From: Dehalococcoides mccartyi 195
Lineage (GTDB): Bacteria > Chloroflexota > Dehalococcoidia > Dehalococcoidales > Dehalococcoidaceae
DNA length: 64,000 nucleotides
Direction of reading: 5' to 3'
Assembly: GCF_000011905.1 (NCBI RefSeq)
Contig: NC_002936.3
Coordinates: 1,054,001 to 1,118,000 of the forward strand
Shown here: positions 16,478-24,022 of the stretch, piece by piece
How positions within the stretch are numbered: the first letter of the stretch is position 1
How the letters are laid out: every line of letters starts with the position of its first letter
Notes under the pieces: generated by a model
Database searches by the model: none
The model's input: the letters and a program-made list of their open reading frames with translations, nothing else
Told to the model about the DNA's origin: nothing
Translations under genes and position numbers: made by a program

Positions 16478-16509
16478 ATGCAACTAGTTGCATTTGATAT
16501 TAATATCAA
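16478..16509. promoter_or_regulatory. Two abutting perfect palindromes in the FmdE leader (operator)
   Basis: ATGCAACTAGTTGCAT (16478-16493) is directly followed, without a gap, by TTGATATTAATATCAA (16494-16509). Both are perfect 16-bp palindromes and unlike each other. Lying at about +8 to +40 of a consensus promoter, they fit repressor sites, perhaps for two different repressors. The cognate regulators are unknown. Confidence 0.75.
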
Positions 16510-16555
16510 TATCTAAAGGTCTTAAGGCCGAAACTAACAGGAGGTACAAAACTCT

Positions 16556-17083
16556 ATGGACGAAAAACTCTGGAAAAAGGCAGTAGCCTTTCACGGCCAT
16601 GAATGCCCCGGCTTGGCTATAGGCTTCCGGGCGTGTGAAGCGGCTATTGAAAAGCTGGGCATTGGCACTTCGGAAGATGAACAGATTGTATGCATCACCG
16701 AAAACGATGCCTGCGGGGTGGATGCCGTGCAAGCCCTGCTGAGCTGCACTATGGGCAAGGGCAATCTTATTTACCGGGGAACCGGCAAGCAGGCGTTCTC
16801 TTTTTACAACCGGACAGACGGCAAAAAACTGAGGGTCTGCCTCAAGCCGGGCAAGAATAACGGAATGGAACGTCCCCAGTGGCAAGCACACCTCCTAAGT
16901 GCCCCGCTGGATGAAATCTTCAGCTTTTCAGAGCCCAAGAAAGACCTGCCGGAAAGGGCCAGACTCTTTCAGACTCTGGTATGTGATGTCTGCGGAGAGG
17001 GCGCACCGGAACACAAAATGCGCTTTCAGAACGGTAAAACAGTCTGTCTGGATTGTTTTACCACCTATGACCGGGGCTGGTAA
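16556..17083 (+). CDS. FmdE-family protein with C-terminal zinc finger
   Basis: A 175-residue FmdE-like protein (the family named from molybdenum formylmethanofuran dehydrogenase subunit E). The N-terminal domain has the conserved FHGHECPGLAIGFRAC (12-27) and CITENDACGVDAVQ (46-59) blocks. A C-terminal treble-clef-type zinc finger uses C143, C146, C164 and C167. GGAGG lies ten bases before the ATG. It heads an operon with a FecCD-type ABC importer. The family often sits beside metal or metal-chelate transporters, so metal handling is likely, but the exact role is not known. Confidence 0.85.
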   Translation: MDEKLWKKAVAFHGHECPGLAIGFRACEAAIEKLGIGTSEDEQIVCITENDACGVDAVQALLSCTMGKGNLIYRGTGKQAFSFYNRTDGKKLRVCLKPGKNNGMERPQWQAHLLSAPLDEIFSFSEPKKDLPERARLFQTLVCDVCGEGAPEHKMRFQNGKTVCLDCFTTYDRGW

Positions 17084-17172
17084 CGTAAGCAAGGCCTATA
17101 TTAAGCGGTTAATCCTGCTTACTCCCTGCAGATAAGCAGCAATGAAAAACACAAAGAAAGGTAAGTGCAGTT

Positions 17173-18276
17173 ATGAAAAAAGTTATCCCATTTATACTGG
17201 CACTCTCGCTGGTAGCCTGCACAGTGGCTGGCTGCGGAGATAGCCAAACAGATGACCCTTCAGACAACACCTCAACCCGTACTATTACTGACAGTGTGGG
17301 GCGTACGGTTGAAATCCCCACCGTAGTAGAGAAGATTGTCCCGCTGGGTAATACCCCCCGGATGATTAGTTATCTAGGTCTGGCGGACAAGGTAGTGGGA
17401 CTGGGCGGCATGGATGCAAGCAATGTTACCCCGGTTACCGCCTACGCTTATGCCAACAAAGACGTATGGGCTAATGTACCCCTGGTGGGTACAGATGCCG
17501 CCGGAGCAACCGACTATTATCCGGAAGAAATTATCAGCTGTGACCCGGACGTAATCCTGTGTTCTTATACCAAAGAACTGGCTGATGAAATCCAGACCAA
17601 AACCGGTATTCCGGTAGTGGCAGTGCCTATGGGCACTTTATTCGAGACTGATTATAAAGATGCGCTCCGGCTGCTGGGAAATGTCTGCGGCGTGGGAGCC
17701 CGGGCTGAAGCCGTTATTACTTATATAAATGACTGCCTGGCTGATTTGGCCACCAGAACTGCCGGTATTCCGGACCAGGGCAAACCCTCGGTTCTGGGAG
17801 CGGCAGCTACCTTCAAGGGCATGCACGGTCTGGACGGAGTATATACCAAATATGCAGTTTTTGAGGTTATTTCCGCTAACGACGTTACCGAAGGCCTATC
17901 CAACACTTCCGGTGCTTTGCTAATTGACAAAGAGCAGATTATTGTCTGGAATCCCCAGTACATATTCCTGGACAGCGGCGGTGTTGGTCTGGTCAGGGCT
18001 GACTACAATGACAATCCGGGCTTATATGCCCAGCTGACTGCAGTGCAGAGCGGCAATCTTTATCAATATCCCAGCTCTACTTCATACTATTCCAACCTTG
18101 AAATACCCATTGTAAACGCCTATTATGTGGCCAGCCTGCTCTATCCGGAGCAGTTCAGTGACATAGACTTCAACCAGAAGGCTAACGAAATTTTCAGCTT
18201 TTTCCTGGGTATTGACAACTACCTGAGTATCTTAGAGTCTGCCGGGGCTGGTTACGGCAAAGTAACCCTTGGTTAG
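17173..18276 (+). CDS. ABC transporter substrate-binding lipoprotein (iron-complex/cobalamin type)
   Basis: A 367-residue binding protein of the helical-backbone TroA/BtuF/FepB superfamily. The lipoprotein signal ends VAGCGDS (cysteine near 21). The mature part begins RTITDSVGRTVEIP, typical of ferric-siderophore and corrinoid receptors, and contains GLADKVVGLGGMD. Start ATG is preceded by AAAGGTAAG. The substrate may be an iron chelate, a corrinoid or an oxyanion-type metal complex; linkage to FmdE hints at molybdenum or tungsten but does not settle it. Confidence 0.85.
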   Translation: MKKVIPFILALSLVACTVAGCGDSQTDDPSDNTSTRTITDSVGRTVEIPTVVEKIVPLGNTPRMISYLGLADKVVGLGGMDASNVTPVTAYAYANKDVWANVPLVGTDAAGATDYYPEEIISCDPDVILCSYTKELADEIQTKTGIPVVAVPMGTLFETDYKDALRLLGNVCGVGARAEAVITYINDCLADLATRTAGIPDQGKPSVLGAAATFKGMHGLDGVYTKYAVFEVISANDVTEGLSNTSGALLIDKEQIIVWNPQYIFLDSGGVGLVRADYNDNPGLYAQLTAVQSGNLYQYPSSTSYYSNLEIPIVNAYYVASLLYPEQFSDIDFNQKANEIFSFFLGIDNYLSILESAGAGYGKVTLG

Positions 18277-18281
18277 GATTG

Positions 18282-19361
18282 ATGGAAGAAAACCGGACTA
18301 ATCAATTTCATTTATACAATGCCTTTCTGAGGCGGAAAAGGCTGGTATTCCTGATTGCCGCAGTGGCAACAGTGGTGGCCGCCCTTTTCGCCGTGGGGGC
18401 AGGGTCTTTACATATTACCCTGCCGGACGTAGTCAAAACCCTTTTCGGGAACGGCTCCGACCTGTCCCAGATGGTTATCTTTAATATAAGGCTGCCGCGA
18501 GTGGTGGCCGCTATTGCGGTGGGGGCAATTCTGGCAGTTTCGGGGGCAGTAATGCAATGCGTCCTGCGCAACCCCCTGGCCTCAGCCTCCACACTGGGTG
18601 TCTCCCATGGGGCAGCCTTCGGGGCAGCCGTGGGTATTATCGTCTTTGGCGGCGGAGTGGTTAATTCAGACTCCGCCGCTACGGCGGTTTCCATAAATAA
18701 CCCATATATTGTAACCCTGTGTGCCTTTATCTGCGGTTCTTTATCTACCTTTGTGGTCATACTTTTGTCCCAGCTTAAAAAAGATTTGGGGCCGGGCGGG
18801 CTTATTCTGGCCGGGGTGGCCTTAAGCTCTCTGTTTACCGGCGGCACAACACTCCTCCAGTATTTTGCTGACGAAACCAAAATCAGTTCGGTGGTTTTCT
18901 GGACATTCGGCAACATGGGGGCAGCCAGCTGGACGGAGATTCTGATACTTGCCATTGTATTTGCAGCTTCCATAACCTATTTCCTGCTTAACCGCTGGAA
19001 CTATAATGCCATGGAAGGCGGAACAGACACGGCCAAAAGTCTGGGGGTCAATACCCGGGCAGTTATGCTTATCAGTATGTGCATCTGCACGCTGACCGCA
19101 GCGGTGGCGGTCTCTTTTGTAGGAATTATCAGCTTTGTGGGTCTGGTTGCCCCCCATATTATGCGCCGTTTTGTGGGCAACGATTACCGTTATCTTATAC
19201 CCTGCTCCGCAGCAGCCGGGGCTTTGCTGCTGGTTCTGGCTGATACTTTCGGCAGGCTGGTTATTGCTCCCGTTATACTGCCGATAGGCGCCATCACTTC
19301 ATTCCTGGGTGCTCCGCTATTTCTGTTCCTTTTATTCAGGGGGTTTAAGAGCAATGATTGA
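18282..19361 (+). CDS. ABC transporter permease, FecCD family
   Basis: A 359-residue polytopic membrane protein with about ten spans and the FecCD blocks NIRLPRVVAAIAVGAILAVSGAVMQ and SFVGLVAPHIMRRFVG, the latter the ATPase-docking loop. I take the ATG at 18282; a TTG one codon earlier is also possible. It starts six bases after the binding-protein stop and overlaps the ATPase gene by eight bases, so the three genes are translated together. It transports the cargo of the upstream lipoprotein. Confidence 0.9.
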   Translation: MEENRTNQFHLYNAFLRRKRLVFLIAAVATVVAALFAVGAGSLHITLPDVVKTLFGNGSDLSQMVIFNIRLPRVVAAIAVGAILAVSGAVMQCVLRNPLASASTLGVSHGAAFGAAVGIIVFGGGVVNSDSAATAVSINNPYIVTLCAFICGSLSTFVVILLSQLKKDLGPGGLILAGVALSSLFTGGTTLLQYFADETKISSVVFWTFGNMGAASWTEILILAIVFAASITYFLLNRWNYNAMEGGTDTAKSLGVNTRAVMLISMCICTLTAAVAVSFVGIISFVGLVAPHIMRRFVGNDYRYLIPCSAAAGALLLVLADTFGRLVIAPVILPIGAITSFLGAPLFLFLLFRGFKSND

Positions 19362-20172
19362 AATAAATGATGTCAGCTTTGCCTATAACAAGGCCGGCAA
19401 AAACGTGCTGGAGGATATCAGCTTTGACATTCAGGATAACCGCTGTATTGCCATTCTGGGCACCAACGGGGCAGGTAAAAGCACTCTGCTAAAGTGTATA
19501 AACCGTATTTGCCCCGCCCAGAAGGGGGTGGTAATGGTTAACAGTCAAAGTATTTTTGATATGAGCAGTAACGCTATAGCCCAGAATATTGCTTATGTGC
19601 CCCAGAACAACCGGGCTATAAACATGACCGTATTTGACACTATTCTGCTGGGGCGTAAACCCTACATCAAGTGGGATGCATCTCTGGAAGACCGGCGGAT
19701 TGTATACGATATAATGCAGAAAATGAAACTGGAAGACTTTGCCCTGCGTAATGTCTCCAGCCTTTCGGGCGGTGAGGCTCAGAAGGTCATGCTGGCAAGG
19801 GCACTGGCTCAAGAGCCGAAACTGCTGCTGCTTGACGAACCTACCAGCAACCTTGACCCGCGTAACCAGCACGAAGTACTACGGATAGTAAAAAGCATTG
19901 CAAAAGAACATAATACCTGTGTTGCCATAATTCTGCATGACCTTAATCTGGCTATCCGCTACTGTGACCGTTTTGTCTTCCTGAAAAACTCCCGCATATT
20001 CTCTTACGGCGGGCTGGAGACCATGACACCCGAAAATATTGAATCGGTTTACCGTATTCATGTCCATATCATGGAATACATGAATATCCCGGTCATAGTA
20101 CCCTTCCCGGACGAGAAAGTAGCACCGGAACTGCCCAGCCAAACTCTGCCTGAACCAGTCAGCGAAGCCTGA
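19354..20172 (+). CDS. ABC transporter ATP-binding protein (FepC/BtuD type)
   Basis: A 272-residue ATPase with Walker A GTNGAGKST (about 36-44), signature LSGGEAQKV, Walker B LLLLDEPTSNLD and H-loop ILHDLNLA. The start is the ATG inside the end of the permease gene (GCAATGATTGA), where homology begins; a GGGGG stretch ten bases ahead serves as ribosome site. It closes the FmdE-ABC operon. The 152 bases up to the convergent hydrolase gene show no clear terminator. Confidence 0.92.
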   Translation: MIEINDVSFAYNKAGKNVLEDISFDIQDNRCIAILGTNGAGKSTLLKCINRICPAQKGVVMVNSQSIFDMSSNAIAQNIAYVPQNNRAINMTVFDTILLGRKPYIKWDASLEDRRIVYDIMQKMKLEDFALRNVSSLSGGEAQKVMLARALAQEPKLLLLDEPTSNLDPRNQHEVLRIVKSIAKEHNTCVAIILHDLNLAIRYCDRFVFLKNSRIFSYGGLETMTPENIESVYRIHVHIMEYMNIPVIVPFPDEKVAPELPSQTLPEPVSEA

Positions 20173-20324
20173 ACGGCTGCACAGAAATAACGCCCACGAT
20201 AAACACAGGCTTTCAACAGACCTGCTTATCTAGACACATAACGCGTCTGCCTTGGAATAACTATCCTGGTTGCTCTGTCTGTTTTTACAGGGTTTTTTAA
20301 AGTACCGAAGATGCCGCTCTGGCG

Positions 20325-21140
20325 TCAATTTCCGGTATGTGAGTAATACCAGATTTCCTGTTTGAGTACCGCCATAAATTCTTGCCGCGCATACTGCTCA
20401 TGCCACGGGCAGTGACCGCACCGTCTGAGCAAAACCGATGAAAACCCGGTCAGATTGTCTCCTAAATATTCAAAGACCGGTTTTGCCGGGTGAGAGTCAT
20501 AATCCCCGTGGATAGCAACCACCGGACATTTCAGCAAAGCCAGATACCCTGCAAATTTATTTCCCTGCCGCAAAGCAAGTGCCTCCTGCCAGACAGATTT
20601 ATATGTTTGGTAACTGCACTCTGCCGCTGTATCAGGCAGATTCAGAGAAGAATAGGTATCCGCCTGCAGAAACAGTTCCCCTATTTCGGTCATAGCCCCA
20701 TCAGCAACAGCAGTATTATCAGCTTCAGCCAGCAGACGGTTCAAAGCTGTTAATCTACTCTTCTGTTCTGTATTCAACCGCCCCAGGCGGATATCAGCAA
20801 TGCCATTTGCTTCTGCCTGACAGAATGGCGGGCAAGATACCAGTATCAGTTTTGAAATATACTGCGGGCAGGCCGCTGCCAGCATAATGCCCAGCCACGC
20901 CCCCCATGAATAACCCAACAGCACTACTTTTTGTTGCCCCGTACGGGCAATGTCCCGCAGATAATCTATCTGCTCCTTTATGCTGAGACTGTAAAGACGC
21001 GGCTCAATAACCCCCTTTATTGGGCTTATATCCTCTGCCAAGTGAGCCAGTTCCCCGCCTGCACCCGGCCCGCCATGCAAAAACATCAAAGTGTACGGCG
21101 GTTTTCCGTGCAGAACAACCCGGTCGGTCAAATCACCCAT
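20325..21140 (-). CDS. Alpha/beta hydrolase
   Basis: A 271-residue alpha/beta-hydrolase-fold enzyme. HGGPGAGG (22-29) forms the oxyanion region as in proline iminopeptidase-like members. The nucleophile elbow is GYSWGAW (Ser at about 78), the acid is in HGDYDSHPA and the catalytic His in RCGHCPWHEQ. A helical cap lies between. It shows no export signal, so it is probably cytoplasmic. The substrate is unknown; the set of motifs suits a peptidase or small-ester hydrolase. It is divergent from the second marR and may share its control region. Confidence 0.82.
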   Translation of the reverse strand: MGDLTDRVVLHGKPPYTLMFLHGGPGAGGELAHLAEDISPIKGVIEPRLYSLSIKEQIDYLRDIARTGQQKVVLLGYSWGAWLGIMLAAACPQYISKLILVSCPPFCQAEANGIADIRLGRLNTEQKSRLTALNRLLAEADNTAVADGAMTEIGELFLQADTYSSLNLPDTAAECSYQTYKSVWQEALALRQGNKFAGYLALLKCPVVAIHGDYDSHPAKPVFEYLGDNLTGFSSVLLRRCGHCPWHEQYARQEFMAVLKQEIWYYSHTGN

Positions 21141-21203
21141 ACCAGAATATTAGCACTACCGGCCTTTAAACCAAATGGTTTTTTGCTCAAACCAAACATT
21201 CTC

Positions 21204-21250
21204 TTGACAAATATCTGTTTAGATACTAAATTATATAGTAACTAAACTAT
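21204..21250 (+). promoter_or_regulatory. Promoter and operators of the second marR gene
   Basis: TTGACA (21204-21209), 17 bases, TAAATT (21227-21232). The inverted repeat TTTAG-ATA-CTAAA (21218-21230) overlaps the -10 and a second one, ATAGT-n6-ACTAT (21235-21250), follows. The first 31 bases differ from the 10506 promoter at only two positions. Confidence 0.78.
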
Positions 21251-21273
21251 AAAGGGCGGGTTTCTAAAGGGAG

Positions 21274-21753
21274 ATGCCTGAAAAACAGTTTCCGGGAGAA
21301 TCCGATACTGCAAGGTATGAGCTGTTACAGCGGCTGCTGCTCCGTATGTTTTCTTTAATGAAAAATGTTCAGCGGGATGCTTCAGTCATAAAGCCCTCCC
21401 TCAGCCCTCCCCAGGCCAGATTGGTCTTGATAATAAGCAGGTACAGTGATTCGGGAATATCCGTCAAGGAGCTAGCCCGCCTGACTTCAGTAACCCCCGG
21501 TGCTATTACCCAATTTATAAATACCCTGGTTGACAAAAAACTGATAACACGGGAAACAGACCCGGCTGACAGACGCAGTATAAAGATAAAGCTGACCCCG
21601 TCTGCCAGAAATGAAATCCATCAGTTCAAAAATGTACTTTTCAACTCTGCAGCTAAAAAATTTGATGCCCTGAATACTGATGAACTTAAAGAAATCACCA
21701 GAATAATGGCCAAGGTCAACCCCGAAATAATTACCAAAGAAGAAATGTTTTAG
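21274..21753 (+). CDS. MarR-family transcriptional regulator (paralogue 2) of the ABC exporter
   Basis: A 159-residue MarR protein, paralogue of the one at 10576. The helix-turn-helix SGISVKELARLTSVTPGAIT and wing DPADRRSIKIKLTP are almost identical, so both likely read the same operator. The ATG directly abuts AAAGGGAG, an unusually short spacing. It is first in an operon with a two-subunit ABC exporter, the usual setting for a drug- or stress-sensing MarR repressor. Confidence 0.9.
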   Translation: MPEKQFPGESDTARYELLQRLLLRMFSLMKNVQRDASVIKPSLSPPQARLVLIISRYSDSGISVKELARLTSVTPGAITQFINTLVDKKLITRETDPADRRSIKIKLTPSARNEIHQFKNVLFNSAAKKFDALNTDELKEITRIMAKVNPEIITKEEMF

Positions 21754-21796
21754 CCCAGTAACAGATATATTGCCTTTGTATCAGAAGGAGATACCC

Positions 21797-24022
21797 TTGT
21801 GGAAATTAATTAAGTCACTCAAACCGTTTACCCTGTCTGTCATATTTATTTTTATCCTGCTGCTGGGTCAGGCCATGAGTGACTTGTCCTTGCCGGACCT
21901 TATGTCAAAAATTATAAACATAGGCGTACAGCAACAGGGCATTGAAAACGCCACCCCTACAGCCATACGTTCCAGCGAAATGTCCCGCATACTCCTTTTT
22001 GTAGACAGTGAAGACAAGGCAGCAGTCACCGGGTACTACATACTGCTGGATAAAAATTTGCTGTCTGCCGCTGAATATAACCAATACCTGGAGTCCTATC
22101 CCGGTTTGGCAAACGAACCTATATATAAGCTGAATACTGATGATGAAAATGCCCTGAACCGCTTAAACACCGTTATGCCTCTGCCGATACTGATGGTATC
22201 GTATATTGAAAACGGGACGGCGGCTGATATTCTGGGTGGCCAGTTTGAATTGCCTGACGGAGCAGATATATTTGAGGTACTGGCAAATTTACCGGCAGAA
22301 CAGCTTGATGCCATTATCCAGAGTGCCAAAAGCCATCTGTCCGCTATACCCGAAAGTATGGTTGCCCAATCCGCCGTAAGTTATCTGGCCACAGAGTATC
22401 AAACTATCGGCATTGACCTGAACAGGCTGCAAATGAACTATATGTTCAGAATCGGCGGGCTGATGCTGCTGCTTACGCTGGTCAGTGTAACCCTTTCGGT
22501 TACCGTAGGATTTCTGTCCGCAAGGGTAGCCGCAGGCTTCGGCAGGGACACCCGCCGCAAGGTTTTTACCAAGGTGGAAAGTTATTCCAACAGCGAATTT
22601 GATAAATTTTCTACGGCCTCTCTTATAACCCGCTCTACCAATGATATCCAGCAGATACAAATGATACTGGTCATGCTGCTCAGAATCGTGTTCTACGCCC
22701 CTATTATGGGTGTAGGCGGCATAATCAAAGCCCTAGGGCAGGATGTATCCATGTCATGGATTATTGCCTCCGCCGTAATGGCGATACTGGCTATGATAAG
22801 CGTGGTTTTCGCAGTAGCAATACCCAAGTTCAGAATAATCCAGAAGTTTGTTGATAAATTAAATCTGGTTACCCGTGAGATGCTAAGCGGGCTGATGGTT
22901 GTGCGCGCATTTAACAAGCAGCAACTGGAAGAAACGAAATTTGAAAAAGCCAACGCAGACCTTACTAAAACATCTCTGTTTATCAACCGGATAATGGTAT
23001 TTATGATGCCGGCCATGATGCTGATAATGAACGGGGTGGGGGTGCTGATTATCTGGGTGGGAGCACATCAGATAGATGCAGGTGCCATGCAGGTAGGCAA
23101 TATGATGGCATTTATGCAATACTCCATGCAGATTATTATGGCCTTCCTTATGGTCTCCATGGTATTTGTAATGATGCCCAGAGCTACCGTATCCGCCCAA
23201 CGCATTGCGGAGGTACTGGAAACTGAACCGGACATCAAGGACCCCGAAAACCCCATAAGCTTTGATACCGACACCAGAGGCAAAGTGGAATTCCAAAAGG
23301 TAGGTTTCAAATACCCCGGCGCAGATGATTATGTCCTGAAGGATATTTCTTTTGCTACCAAACTCGGGCAAACTACCGCCATTGTAGGCGGCACAGGCAG
23401 CGGCAAATCAACTCTGGTTAATCTCATTCCCCGCTTTTACGATATAACCGAAGGCCAGATTTTGATAGATAACACGGACATCCGCAGTGTCACCCAGTAT
23501 GCCTTGCGGGATAAAATCGGATACATCCCCCAAAAAGCCAGCTTATTCTCCGGCACTATAGAGAGCAATATAGGGTATGGAGATGAAAATGCGGATGAAG
23601 ATTGGCTAAAGAAAGCCGCCCGGATAGCCCAGCTGACAGAATATATTGACATCGCCGAAAACGGCCTCCAAACACCTATATCGCAGGGAGGGGCAAATAT
23701 ATCCGGCGGTCAAAAACAAAGAATGGCTATTGCCAGAGCCATAGCTAAACAACCTGAAGTATATATCTTTGATGACAGCTTTTCCGCCATTGATTTCAAG
23801 ACAGATGCAGCTCTGAGAAAAGCCCTTAAAAAAGAAACTCACAATGCTACGGTCTTGATTGTAGCCCAAAGGATAAATACCGTTATGCATGCCGAGCAGA
23901 TTATCGTGCTGGACAACGGGCGGATTGCCGGAAAAGGCACCCACAAAGAATTGATGGAAAACTGCACGGTATACCGCGAATTGGCCCTCTCACAGCTATC
24001 CACGGAGGAGTTATCAGCATGA
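21797..24022 (+). CDS. ABC exporter subunit with degenerate ATP site and large extracellular insert
   Basis: A 741-residue fused membrane-ATPase subunit. I start at TTG 21797 because AAGGAG lies six bases before it; the frame extends a little further up. The first two membrane spans are separated by roughly 170 hydrophilic residues, an extracellular domain like that of BmrCD-type exporters. Walker A is GGTGSGKST, signature ISGGQKQR, but Walker B ends FDDS, with Asp replacing the catalytic Glu, and the H-loop reads VAQR. It should therefore be the non-hydrolysing half of a heterodimer with the next gene. Confidence 0.88.
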   Translation: MWKLIKSLKPFTLSVIFIFILLLGQAMSDLSLPDLMSKIINIGVQQQGIENATPTAIRSSEMSRILLFVDSEDKAAVTGYYILLDKNLLSAAEYNQYLESYPGLANEPIYKLNTDDENALNRLNTVMPLPILMVSYIENGTAADILGGQFELPDGADIFEVLANLPAEQLDAIIQSAKSHLSAIPESMVAQSAVSYLATEYQTIGIDLNRLQMNYMFRIGGLMLLLTLVSVTLSVTVGFLSARVAAGFGRDTRRKVFTKVESYSNSEFDKFSTASLITRSTNDIQQIQMILVMLLRIVFYAPIMGVGGIIKALGQDVSMSWIIASAVMAILAMISVVFAVAIPKFRIIQKFVDKLNLVTREMLSGLMVVRAFNKQQLEETKFEKANADLTKTSLFINRIMVFMMPAMMLIMNGVGVLIIWVGAHQIDAGAMQVGNMMAFMQYSMQIIMAFLMVSMVFVMMPRATVSAQRIAEVLETEPDIKDPENPISFDTDTRGKVEFQKVGFKYPGADDYVLKDISFATKLGQTTAIVGGTGSGKSTLVNLIPRFYDITEGQILIDNTDIRSVTQYALRDKIGYIPQKASLFSGTIESNIGYGDENADEDWLKKAARIAQLTEYIDIAENGLQTPISQGGANISGGQKQRMAIARAIAKQPEVYIFDDSFSAIDFKTDAALRKALKKETHNATVLIVAQRINTVMHAEQIIVLDNGRIAGKGTHKELMENCTVYRELALSQLSTEELSA

